A DNA stretch of 34,516 bases, taken from the NCBI GenBank assembly GCA_028281165.1, contig JANQKI010000128.1:1-34516 (forward strand), written 5' to 3'. The DNA is from Opitutaceae bacterium (lineage in GTDB: Bacteria > Verrucomicrobiota > Verrucomicrobiia > Opitutales > Opitutaceae). Both the position numbers and the translations under genes were made by a program. This document shows positions 23,352 through 31,923 of the stretch, one piece after another (within the stretch, counting starts at the first letter, position 1; each line of letters opens with the position of its first letter). The notes under the pieces were generated by a model. That model did no database searches, was not told the DNA's origin, and saw only the letters and a program-made list of their open reading frames with translations.

Positions 23352-24317
23352 ATGCCTACTATATTGTTATTGCAAAACGAGGGTGTTGTTTCGAGCAGCA
23401 TACTCGGCGAGATCAAACGATTAGCCCCAGACTATGATCTGTGGATATCTCGAAACCCCGCTGAAGAAGACCCTGATCGCATTAAAGAGGTAGAAGTCAG
23501 CGCCGGCGGCAGACCGCCAACCGAAATCCTGCAATCGCCCCATTTAAAATGGCATCATCAACAATCGGCAGGCGTTGACTGGCTGTTTAAAATCGAAAAC
23601 GGCCAAGAGCTCCCCTTTACTATCACCAATGTGTCGGGCATGCATGCCCCGCAAATCACCGAACACGTATTCGGCATGATCCTAGCCTTTGCTCGTAACA
23701 TGGTTTTCTTTCACAAGAACCAGCCAAACAAGGAATGGGAGAAGCCCAAAGCCAGCGATCTATTTCGATTGCCAGGCAAGACCATGCTCATCCTCGGAGT
23801 CGGAGCGATAGGCTCTTCAATCGCCCGTGTAGCCAAAGCTCATGAGATGGCTGTATTAGGGATTCGACGACGTCCGGAAAAAAGCGATTCAAATGTCGAC
23901 CGAATGGGCAGTCTTTCCGATCTGGATACTATGCTGCCAGAAGCGGATATCATAGTCAGCGTGCTTCCACGGAGCCCAGGAACGGAAAACATCATCGCAG
24001 CTGGGCAATTCGCTCTTATGAAGCCCAATGCCATTATTATCAATGTCGGCCGTGGCAGCCACATTGACGAACTAGCGATGGCGGAGGCTTTGCAAAGCGG
24101 ACAAATAGCGGGAGCTGGCCTAGACGCGTTTGCGGTGGAGCCACTTCCGGAAAACTCCCCTCTTTGGAAAATGGAAAACGTCATCATTTCCCCTCACTGT
24201 TCAGGCTTGATAGACGACTATGTAAACATTGCTCTCGAATATTTCGTGAAAAATCTCGAGCAATACGTGAAAGGCGAACCTCTTTTCAATGTGGTGGATA
24301 AAAATCTGGGCTACTAA
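23352..24317 (+). CDS. NAD-dependent D-2-hydroxyacid dehydrogenase
   Basis: 321 residues, the normal length. The Rossmann motif is MLILGVGAIGSSIARVAKAHEM, followed by GIRRRPE instead of an acidic residue at the end of the second strand, which suggests NADP(H) preference. Catalytic residues are visible in order: Arg in NVGRGSHID, Glu in DAFAVEPLPE and His in IISPHCSG. It interconverts 2-oxo acids and D-2-hydroxy acids; glyoxylate or hydroxypyruvate are typical substrates of this subgroup. It converges with the aldo/keto reductase gene 44 nt away. No operon partner is evident. Confidence 0.92.
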   Translation: MPTILLLQNEGVVSSSILGEIKRLAPDYDLWISRNPAEEDPDRIKEVEVSAGGRPPTEILQSPHLKWHHQQSAGVDWLFKIENGQELPFTITNVSGMHAPQITEHVFGMILAFARNMVFFHKNQPNKEWEKPKASDLFRLPGKTMLILGVGAIGSSIARVAKAHEMAVLGIRRRPEKSDSNVDRMGSLSDLDTMLPEADIIVSVLPRSPGTENIIAAGQFALMKPNAIIINVGRGSHIDELAMAEALQSGQIAGAGLDAFAVEPLPENSPLWKMENVIISPHCSGLIDDYVNIALEYFVKNLEQYVKGEPLFNVVDKNLGY

Positions 24318-24361
24318 AAACTATCACTCGATATTTGTATCCAAATTACTGGGATATTCGA

Positions 24362-25330
24362 CTAGCGATTGTATTTGAAGTGGGGGCCACGCAGGTTTGC
24401 CCAAACCTCATCGCATTCCTTCGCAACAGCATCGTCAACAATGCCGTCGGCAGCATCGATGTTGGCGCGCAGCTGCTCCAACTTGCTCACGCCGATAATC
24501 GTCGAGTCGACAAAGTCCTTGCTCATCAGCCAACGAAAGGCGAGTTGCAGGATAGTGAGGCCGCTAGTCTTGGCGATTTCCTGCAAGGCATCCACCGCAT
24601 CGAAATTCGCCGCATGCCAGTAACGATTTATGTACTGAAGGTTGTTTGCCATACGCGTCCCCTCGATAGCTTTCTCGCGCGTGTGCTTGCCCGCCAGCAT
24701 ACCAGCCGCAATCGGGTTGTATACGACCATGCCAAGGTTCATTTTCTGAGAAAATTCCACACACTCCTCATCAACGCTTCGTGTGATCAGATTGTAAGGC
24801 AATTGCAATACAACGGGCTTTGCCCATCGATTCACATCGCTTTTCCAAAGGGCCTGGCAAACTTGCCAGGAGGCGAAATTGGACATGCCAAGATAGTTGA
24901 CCTTGCCTTGCTTGAAAAGCAGATCCATCGCCGCCAACGTCTCTTCAATAGGAGTGTTTCGATCAGGATGATGCAGATAGCAGATATCCAGACAATCAAC
25001 TTGCAATCGCTTTAATGAAGCTTCGACTCCGTTAATGATATGCCAGCGATGCAAACCTCGATCACGAAACTTATCCTCTCCAACGAGATTGGCGACTTTA
25101 CTAGCTAAAACTATAGAGTCTCGCTTCCCTTTCAGCGCCTTGCCTACAATCTTCTCCGATTCTCCCTTAACGTAGACATCCGCCGTATCCACAAAATTAA
25201 TTCCATTATCGATCGCTTCATCCACAATCCTGATACTAGTGGTTTCGTCGACCTGACCGCCGAACGTCATGGTACCCAAACACAGTTTGGAAACAGTGGC
25301 CCCCGTTCCTCGAAGTACTTTATATTCCAT
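24362..25330 (-). CDS. Aldo/keto reductase
   Basis: 322 residues with the (beta/alpha)8 aldo/keto reductase pattern. It starts YKVLRGTGATVSKLCLGTMTFGG. The catalytic tetrad is visible: Asp and Tyr in FVDTADVY, Lys in IVLASKV, His in CYLHHPDRN. A cofactor region, TIIGVSKLEQLRANIDA, lies near the C-terminus and binds the NADPH phosphate in the family. It reduces sugar aldehydes or similar carbonyls, substrate unknown. It is monocistronic by spacing. The 293-nt gap upstream is shared with the divergent peptidase-like gene. Confidence 0.92.
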   Translation of the reverse strand: MEYKVLRGTGATVSKLCLGTMTFGGQVDETTSIRIVDEAIDNGINFVDTADVYVKGESEKIVGKALKGKRDSIVLASKVANLVGEDKFRDRGLHRWHIINGVEASLKRLQVDCLDICYLHHPDRNTPIEETLAAMDLLFKQGKVNYLGMSNFASWQVCQALWKSDVNRWAKPVVLQLPYNLITRSVDEECVEFSQKMNLGMVVYNPIAAGMLAGKHTREKAIEGTRMANNLQYINRYWHAANFDAVDALQEIAKTSGLTILQLAFRWLMSKDFVDSTIIGVSKLEQLRANIDAADGIVDDAVAKECDEVWANLRGPHFKYNR

Positions 25331-25623
25331 AGATATTCCGCTTTTAGAGGTCCGATTGTATCTTGTACACGCTTAAGTTCAGCTATCTACTCTACGCGAA
25401 AAAGATTGATTTCCGGCTGACTTGTAGTATTGTAGAAACTTAAAGGACATTCCATCCAAGCCTTTAACAGTTCATTTATCTAGCTCCGTTAAAGCTTGCA
25501 TCATTAATGAAGATGGATATTTCTGATACAGTTTTACCCCGCGAACTGGCAGGAAAAGTCTTGCGACGGACCGCCCTTTAGACGTTCGCAGCGCTATCGA
25601 ATCAAAACGCTAGTTCACTCTTA
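25331..25623. other. Divergent intergenic region with a weak promoter and a palindrome
   Basis: This is the 293-bp gap between the aldo/keto reductase (-) and the peptidase-like gene (+). On the plus strand TTGATT (25406-25411) and TATTGT (25428-25433) are 16 nt apart, a weak sigma-70 match 190 nt before the start codon. TCATTAATGA (25501-25510) is a perfect 10-bp palindrome. No open frame, riboswitch consensus or terminator was found. Confidence 0.25.
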
Positions 25624-27051
25624 ATGAAAATCTCAGTCAGGCAAAAGAAACTAAGTCGATGTCTTGCTTTCATGACGTCATGCCTACTTGTTTTTTCATC
25701 TTATGGGAGGAAGTCTGACCATTGGGTTTCCGTAAAGGCAGATACTTTTACAATTATTTCAAACGCTCAGTCTAGCCGAATAAACTCTCTTTGGGAAGAT
25801 CTCCACTACTTTGAAATCGTAGTTGAAAAAGCATTTCCTGAATTCGCTACTGATAAGAAAGCGCGAAAACATCTGATTGTTCTGCCAAGAACTGCGCAAG
25901 ACTACAACTACCTAGCTCCCATGCAGACACGCGGGAAAAGAGGTCAAACCGCTGGCGTGTATTTGGCTAACGAGTTCAATCCCATTATTCTAGTCAAGAA
26001 TGACCCCAACCAAGCAGCGAATCGTAGAATCATATTCCACGAATACTCGCATCGCCTCACCCACGCCATTCTAGGAAGACTTCCAACTTGGGCCGATGAG
26101 GGCATAGCCGAACTGTTCGCATCGTTTAGACTCCATCGCAGGAATCTGATTGCTGGCTACATCGGCAAAAGCGATATCGCTCACACCATTAGCGAAGAGG
26201 GCTTCATTCCCTTCGAAACCTTCTTCTCGGCAGATCGATCACGTTTGAGGAAGCTAAAGGCGATGAACGTTTCGTATCCGGTTAGCTTTTACGCTCAAGC
26301 TCGTCTACTTGCTCACTACGCATACTTTGCGGATGACGGGAAGCGCTGGCTATCCTATCTGGAGTTGGCAAAACGAGGTAGTAAACAACCTGTAAGCGAA
26401 TCGGATGTTTCCTTTTATCTCCAAATGAACTATGAGGAGCTAGAGGAAACACTAAGAGACTATGTCCATAGTGGAGGCAAAAGCAGAATCTCGATCGACA
26501 TTTCAGAGTTAAACGACCTCGCAGAGCCAGATCCTATAGCGCTGTCCCAAGGAGACGCAGAAGCCTACAAGGCGATGATTCTGACAAGAGGCAACCACTA
26601 TAAAAGAGCGGCAGAGTATTTCGCAAAAACAAGCAGTACTGAAAGCGAAAATCCTATCTGGCTGTCAGGGCGTTCGGAATACCTTCTTTACCAGGAAAAC
26701 ATTAAAAAAGCCGGGGGGCTTGCTTGGGAGGCCAATCTTTTGGATACAGAGGATCCCTTTGTTTCGACACTCGCCGTGATGCACGCTTCGGCAGGCTTTC
26801 GAGAGGACATTAATTCCTACGAAAAAGACGACGCGAGCAAGCTTCTAGACATGCTGAAAATGGCCAATGCCAGAGGGGAGACATCTCATCATTTGTTCGA
26901 GACCTACCACAGCATCTTAGCCTCGGCAGGATTTGAGATAGATAAAGAACATTCCGATTTCCTCTACGAAGGATTAAATTTGTACCCGGATATTAGTTAC
27001 TCGAGCATCCTGCTGAAGATAATCACCGATCGCATCTTCGAGTCTAATTAG
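25624..27051 (+). CDS. Secreted gluzincin-type (peptidase MA-like) protein
   Basis: 475 residues with a Sec-type signal (CLAFMTSCLLVFSSYG, about residues 13-28). The N-terminal domain has the zinc-peptidase motif IIFHEYSHRLTH (H139-E140-x2-H143) and a downstream PTWADEGIAELFA in which Glu159 would be the third ligand. This is the peptidase MA / DUF1570-like pattern. The C-terminal half (about 300-475) is helical and resembles irregular TPR-like repeats. It is probably periplasmic or surface-exposed. The true substrate is unknown, and such proteins may bind instead of cleave. It precedes the Gfo/Idh gene by about 83 nt, so cotranscription is possible. Confidence 0.75.
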   Translation: MKISVRQKKLSRCLAFMTSCLLVFSSYGRKSDHWVSVKADTFTIISNAQSSRINSLWEDLHYFEIVVEKAFPEFATDKKARKHLIVLPRTAQDYNYLAPMQTRGKRGQTAGVYLANEFNPIILVKNDPNQAANRRIIFHEYSHRLTHAILGRLPTWADEGIAELFASFRLHRRNLIAGYIGKSDIAHTISEEGFIPFETFFSADRSRLRKLKAMNVSYPVSFYAQARLLAHYAYFADDGKRWLSYLELAKRGSKQPVSESDVSFYLQMNYEELEETLRDYVHSGGKSRISIDISELNDLAEPDPIALSQGDAEAYKAMILTRGNHYKRAAEYFAKTSSTESENPIWLSGRSEYLLYQENIKKAGGLAWEANLLDTEDPFVSTLAVMHASAGFREDINSYEKDDASKLLDMLKMANARGETSHHLFETYHSILASAGFEIDKEHSDFLYEGLNLYPDISYSSILLKIITDRIFESN

Positions 27052-27134
27052 TCGTCTACCGACGAGTCCCTCTCGCCGATTTCCGAATTCGCGACTCGCA
27101 ATTGATGCCCGAATTCCGATATTTACCAACTCAA

Positions 27135-28187
27135 ATGAAGAGGTTCGGAATCTACGGAGGGAGCATGATCGCCCGATTTCATGCTCAAGCTATACAGGCG
27201 ATGCAGGATGGGAAACTAGTCGCCATTTACGCTCGACGAAAAGAAAAAGCGGAGGAGCTGGCCCATGAATTCGACTGTCAGCCCCTTTGGGATGCCCAAA
27301 GCTTTTTTGCGAATGATGAAATCGACATTGTCACCATAGCAACGCCATCAGGAGCTCATTTAGAACCCGCCCTTCAAGCGGCCAAAGCCAAAAAACACGT
27401 TATATGCGAAAAGCCGATCGAGATAACGCCACAGCGAATCGATCAAATGATAGATGCGTGCGAGGAACATCAGGTCAAGCTAGCTGGGATCTTCAATCGA
27501 CGCTTTAACCCAAGTTACGAAGCCCTTAAAATGGCCGTTCAGTCAAATCGCTTCGGAGAACTGGCCCTCGCCCAAGCTTCGATAAAATGGTATCGAGATT
27601 ATGAGTACTATCAAACCAGTAATTGGAAAGGAACCTGGCAATGGGACGGAGGCGGCGCCCTCATGAATCAATCTATCCATACTATTGATCAACTCATCAG
27701 TCTAGTTGGCCCCGTTCAAACAGTCAGAGCCTCGACAACACGCCGACTTCACGACAGTATCGAAGTAGAGGATACGGCAACGGCTTTGCTCGAGTTTTCA
27801 AACGGCGCCTTGGGAGTCATAGAAGGCTCCACCGCCTGCTGGTCGAAAAATGGGAATCCCGCCGAGGTTCACTTGAGCGGAAGCGAGGGCACCGCTATAC
27901 TGCAGGACGATAAATTTCGAGTCTGGGAGTTCAGCGAGGAAAAGCCGGAAGACATTGATGTTTTGGCAACACTCATGGTGAATTCAGAAACGAAAGGACT
28001 AGGAGCGAATGATCCAAAAGCGATAAAATCAGACGGACACCAACGCAATTTTGAAGATTTTGTAGAAGCAATAGAAAACGATCACCCTCCCCTGATCGAT
28101 GGGAAGGAGGCCCGCAAAGCGGTGGAAGTCATCTGCGCGATTTACGAAAGCGCAAAACAGGATGGAAAAAAGATCGTTCTAGATTGA
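27135..28187 (+). CDS. Gfo/Idh/MocA-family NAD(P)-dependent oxidoreductase
   Basis: 350 residues from ATG 27135, chosen because the family begins directly at the Rossmann strand (KRFGIYGGSMIARFHAQA). An upstream ATG at 27105 and TTG at 27102 are in frame, and none of the starts has a strong ribosome-binding site. The catalytic Lys motif is HVICEKPIEI, and the C-terminal domain carries GGGALMNQSIHTIDQL with the usual His and Asp region. Members oxidise or reduce sugars, inositols or sugar acids. The stop overlaps the first possible start of the receptor gene, so this enzyme may act on what that receptor imports. Confidence 0.9.
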   Translation: MKRFGIYGGSMIARFHAQAIQAMQDGKLVAIYARRKEKAEELAHEFDCQPLWDAQSFFANDEIDIVTIATPSGAHLEPALQAAKAKKHVICEKPIEITPQRIDQMIDACEEHQVKLAGIFNRRFNPSYEALKMAVQSNRFGELALAQASIKWYRDYEYYQTSNWKGTWQWDGGGALMNQSIHTIDQLISLVGPVQTVRASTTRRLHDSIEVEDTATALLEFSNGALGVIEGSTACWSKNGNPAEVHLSGSEGTAILQDDKFRVWEFSEEKPEDIDVLATLMVNSETKGLGANDPKAIKSDGHQRNFEDFVEAIENDHPPLIDGKEARKAVEVICAIYESAKQDGKKIVLD

Positions 28188-28228
28188 TTGCCAAATACGC
28201 CATCAACGTATTGAGATCTGTCCTAATC

Positions 28229-30205
28229 ATGGGAGCGACGAGAGCAAACAAAGGCGCTGCTAGCCCTTTCTCGGAGATTATTTCTCGAAAGGATAGTTGT
28301 TTTAAGTATCTGTTTATTAGTTATTTATTACTGACAGCATCGAGTTTTGCAACTGGGGAGGAATCCTCGGAATTTGTACGAATTCCGGATTTCGAAGTAA
28401 CGGGCTCACGCTCCAATTACCTCAAAGAATCCATCCCTCTCTCGCATCGGTTCATTAGCATCGGCGACATTTCGGATCAAAATGCGATTGGCATCGAAGA
28501 CCTCCTAGCCCGATCTCCGGGAATTCACATCGATCGGTCATCGCGGTCAGGCGGTGTAGGTTCACTCTACCTTCGAGGAGGAGATCCGAACTTCGTACTC
28601 ACGCTGGTAAACGGCGTAAAAATAAACGATCCAACCAACGATCGAGGAGGCTCCTTTGACTATGCTTCCATCGACCCCTTCAGCCTCCAGGGGGTAGAAA
28701 TCGTGAAAGGAGCTCAGTCCGCTCTATACGGATCGGAAGCTTTAAGCGGAGTGATCAATCTAGTGACGATTGACGATAGCGCTCCAAGCGAAGTAAGATT
28801 TCTGGGAGAAGCGGGAACCGACAGCTTCAAACAAGCTCGGTTTGCAGCTGGCGAGTCTAATGGGAAGCTGGTTAGTCGAGTAACAGCGAACTACCTGGAC
28901 ATCGGCGACGCGATTGAAGGCGAGCGGCTCAAAAGCCGACGCTACACGGCGAGCGCCTTAGTAACTATAGACGAAGATTCTAAACTCCGCGTTTTTGGCC
29001 TTGCATCAAATACCGATAAAACGGCATTTCCCGACGACAGTGGTGGACCTCTATTCTCCGATATCCGTGATTTGGATACTCGAGATATCGAAGACCACGC
29101 CCTCGGTATTTCCTATATCTATCATACAAAGGAGACGACCCGATTCCAAATAGATGCTTCCCTTTACAATCGAAGAGAGAAGATCGATTCCCCAGGTGTA
29201 GCGCCGGGACTAAGAGACCCTTTCGGTATTCCCCCTACCATATCAGACAACGAATTGGACCGGTATCAACTAAGCGCTTACGGCGAGTTTTTTAACGGAG
29301 ACACGACCAGCTTCATCGTCGGAGCCAGCATTGAATCTGAAGAAAGCTCTGTCGACTACACACTCGTTTTCCCATGGCAAACCATCAACGATTTCTCGGA
29401 ATTGGATCGCGAAACCCACAGCGGCTTTGCCGAATTCGACTGGCAGGCCACGGAAAATGTCACATGGCAAGTAGGCATTAGACATGACGATATAGAAGGA
29501 ATCGATTCGGAGACATCTTTCCTGAGCGGCCTAGCCTACAAATTCGCGGATTCGAACTCGTACCTGAGAGTCCATTATGCCGAAGGCTTTAAGAAACCTA
29601 GCGTCTTCGCGCTAACAAATCCTGTAGTGGGCAACCCGATCTTGGAACCAGAAGACAGCCAGAGCTTTGAATTAGCCTGGGAAACGTTTCTCGCTGATGA
29701 TCAAACCCGGTTTGAAATGGCCTTCTTCGATCAGACATTCGAGAATCTCGTCGATTTCGACTCAGGCCCGCCGCCTATGCTCGTCAATAGGGGGCAGGTC
29801 GATACCAAAGGAGGCGAGGCGTCGATTAGTCATGCTATTTCCGATACTTTGGAACTGCAAGGGTCGCTTTCCTACGCAGACGCAAGTATTGCGGGATCCA
29901 GTGAAGAACTACGCCACCGACCACAGTGGCGAGGATCGGTTTCAGCAAAATGGCAGGCCAATGAAAAAACGTCAATGTATTTGACAGGCACATACGTCGA
30001 CCGTCGTCTCGACTCCTCTATTCCTACGGGCGACAAACGTCTAGGAGCGTTCTTTCGCGCTGACCTCAGGATCAAATACCATATCAACGATTCCTTTGAA
30101 GCCTGGCTGGCAATCGACAACCTCTTTGACGAAGACTATCAAGAAGCAGTTGGCTTCCTTAATCCTGGTCGACAAGCTCGACTGGCTATTGGCTGGAAGC
30201 AATGA
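28229..30205 (+). CDS. TonB-dependent outer-membrane receptor (BtuB/CirA-like)
   Basis: 658 residues from ATG 28229; a TTG at 28184 overlapping the upstream stop gives 673. A signal-like helix YLFISYLLLTASSFA precedes a probable TonB box, DFEVTGSRS. The plug domain follows: IEDLLARSPGIHIDRSSRSGG, LYLRGGDPNFVLTLVNGVKIND and VEIVKGAQSALYGSEALSGVINLVT. The rest is a beta-barrel ending in LFDEDYQEAVGFLNPGRQARLAIGWKQ. It imports a scarce ligand across the outer membrane using TonB energy. The size and plug resemble cobalamin or siderophore receptors, but no cobalamin riboswitch is seen and the enzyme context suggests a sugar derivative. Confidence 0.92.
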   Translation: MGATRANKGAASPFSEIISRKDSCFKYLFISYLLLTASSFATGEESSEFVRIPDFEVTGSRSNYLKESIPLSHRFISIGDISDQNAIGIEDLLARSPGIHIDRSSRSGGVGSLYLRGGDPNFVLTLVNGVKINDPTNDRGGSFDYASIDPFSLQGVEIVKGAQSALYGSEALSGVINLVTIDDSAPSEVRFLGEAGTDSFKQARFAAGESNGKLVSRVTANYLDIGDAIEGERLKSRRYTASALVTIDEDSKLRVFGLASNTDKTAFPDDSGGPLFSDIRDLDTRDIEDHALGISYIYHTKETTRFQIDASLYNRREKIDSPGVAPGLRDPFGIPPTISDNELDRYQLSAYGEFFNGDTTSFIVGASIESEESSVDYTLVFPWQTINDFSELDRETHSGFAEFDWQATENVTWQVGIRHDDIEGIDSETSFLSGLAYKFADSNSYLRVHYAEGFKKPSVFALTNPVVGNPILEPEDSQSFELAWETFLADDQTRFEMAFFDQTFENLVDFDSGPPPMLVNRGQVDTKGGEASISHAISDTLELQGSLSYADASIAGSSEELRHRPQWRGSVSAKWQANEKTSMYLTGTYVDRRLDSSIPTGDKRLGAFFRADLRIKYHINDSFEAWLAIDNLFDEDYQEAVGFLNPGRQARLAIGWKQ

Positions 30206-30277
30206 AACGCTATTGTAGCATCGATCGCTGATCGTCGAAACTAATCGCCTCAGTAAATAATCCACGATTGTCTCCAG

Positions 30278-31864
30278 TTAGGAATCCTCTGGAACAAACG
30301 TCTCGCTCGTGGTCAAAATGAACTTATCGAGTTCGGTGCCATCTTCGCGCATCGAGATTTCAATGACATGCCTGCCAGGCTCTTTAACATCCAGCCAGAC
30401 CGTTCGAGGTCCATGGCATCCATGATGCGGATACCGTTGATTTGATGTCCATACCCAATCGTTGGTAGCCGGCCCTTGAGTCCAATGCTTGTCATTTTTT
30501 GGAGGATCTCGCTTCACGCAGACCTCTAGCTTCGATCCAGACTCAGGCCAGGTTCCGTCAATACCAACATGAACGCTATTTTCTTCTGTACCGTTATGGA
30601 AGATACGAGCCCATACGTAATAGCGTCCTGGGCTGGAAAACTCGACTTCGTAGCTAAGGGTTGGACCTTTGCCTCCTTTCTCCGTAAACGAAGTCGGGAT
30701 ATGAGTGTGATGGCCATGCTTCTGCCTGAAGTCGGGCAAAACTTCCATATAAGAACCCCCACTTGCGGAGCTGGCATGCGATGGATCGAGATCTGGCCTA
30801 ACGACCTGATCTGCTGGACTAGAAACCTTAATCCAGGAACGTGGCAACTCCCCGTTTCTATTCTCGAAAAAGCTCTCAGCTTCAATCTCAATGTAGCCAT
30901 TGATCTCCTTGTAAAGCCTACTGACACTGTTCTTTGTTTTACTTGCAGAGCCACGCAAATAAGCCCGCTCCGCATTGAGCCTCATGACTTTTTCCGTATC
31001 CAAATCATCGCGACTTGCGCAAAAATCTTGAATGAGCTGGGGCATGGACGCGTAGACGCCTTTTCTTTTCGACATAGGCCAGTTGCTACCGAAAAAGACC
31101 CGATCAGGTCCAAAGATTTCCAGGATTGGATTTAGAATAGGCAGGTACTCCTTGTAATCGAGTGGAGGCGAATCTTGCCCAGACATTGTATAGAAAGCCG
31201 ATAGCTTGATATAGATGTTAGGATAGTTTTCCAGTCCTTGATATCGCTTGGCAGCCGCTTCATTTTCTATCGCTTCTTTTAGGCGGACATGGCCTAGATG
31301 GTTGATGATCATGACAAGATCGGGATAGTTCTCAGCGACTCGAGCCAGCGCCTTGGCCGCATAGCGCTTCAGATTCATTTCGAACACGAGTCCCAAATCT
31401 TCCACTACAGCTAGTTTTGAGAAAATAGTCGGGTCCTCGAGAGAAGGATCGTCACTGCTTCTTTGACGAAATCCCAAAAACTTTGGATGTTCAGCCAAGC
31501 GTCGGATTTCAGCTTCGAAATCCTCGTCTCGCAGATCCAGATAGCCGACGAATCCCAGCATGTTGGGATCGTTTTCAATCAAAGACAGCGTCCAATCATT
31601 ATCCTGACGACGGGGGCTGCATTCAACGACAACGGCTTTAGCTACACCAGTACCGCCGCTGGCCTGGTAGAAAGTTTGAGGCAAATGCGGATACTGAATT
31701 TCCGTCCATTGCTTGGGAGGAAACGGAAACCCTTCGATATTCGTATCGTAAAGATGGATATGGGAATCAATCCAGTTGGATGGCGCTGCCATCTGAGAGT
31801 AACTCATTCGGAAAAGTCCGAAACAGGAAAAGACAAATAGACAGAAAAAGGATTGGAGTGTCAT
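30278..31864 (-). CDS. Secreted lactonase-type amidohydrolase with a C-terminal carbohydrate-binding-like domain
   Basis: 528 residues with a Sec signal (LQSFFCLFVFSCFGLFRMSYS). Residues about 30-310 are an amidohydrolase-2 TIM barrel of the COG3618 sugar-lactonase group: WIDSHIHLYD (H35, H37), LVMIINHLGH and RVFFGSNWP, where the Asp usually seen in FGSDWP is Asn. Residues about 330-525 begin YIEIEAESF and resemble the C-terminal beta-sandwich of GH115 enzymes (VEFSSPGRYYVWARIF, HVIEISMREDGTELDKFIL). It probably opens a sugar lactone outside the cytoplasm while bound to a glycan. It follows the sulfatase by 59 nt on the same strand, probably in one operon. Confidence 0.8.
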   Translation of the reverse strand: MTLQSFFCLFVFSCFGLFRMSYSQMAAPSNWIDSHIHLYDTNIEGFPFPPKQWTEIQYPHLPQTFYQASGGTGVAKAVVVECSPRRQDNDWTLSLIENDPNMLGFVGYLDLRDEDFEAEIRRLAEHPKFLGFRQRSSDDPSLEDPTIFSKLAVVEDLGLVFEMNLKRYAAKALARVAENYPDLVMIINHLGHVRLKEAIENEAAAKRYQGLENYPNIYIKLSAFYTMSGQDSPPLDYKEYLPILNPILEIFGPDRVFFGSNWPMSKRKGVYASMPQLIQDFCASRDDLDTEKVMRLNAERAYLRGSASKTKNSVSRLYKEINGYIEIEAESFFENRNGELPRSWIKVSSPADQVVRPDLDPSHASSASGGSYMEVLPDFRQKHGHHTHIPTSFTEKGGKGPTLSYEVEFSSPGRYYVWARIFHNGTEENSVHVGIDGTWPESGSKLEVCVKRDPPKNDKHWTQGPATNDWVWTSNQRYPHHGCHGPRTVWLDVKEPGRHVIEISMREDGTELDKFILTTSETFVPEDS

Positions 31865-31923
31865 TTATTCTCGAATAATCGTCGAGAGACTTTGCATGTC
31901 AAAATGAGACTTTGCCCCTGAGG

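Noticed and set aside
24335..25015. A 226-codon plus-strand open frame
   Set aside because: It is antisense to the aldo/keto reductase, whose catalytic motifs are intact. The antisense product has no recognisable domain.
25331..25623. A cobalamin riboswitch upstream of the receptor cluster
   Set aside because: The region has GGCAGGAAAAG-like text but lacks the conserved B12-box and the other core elements, and it lies over 2.5 kb from the receptor gene.
30569..31135. A 188-codon plus-strand open frame
   Set aside because: It is antisense to the secreted lactonase gene and shows no motif or signal of its own.
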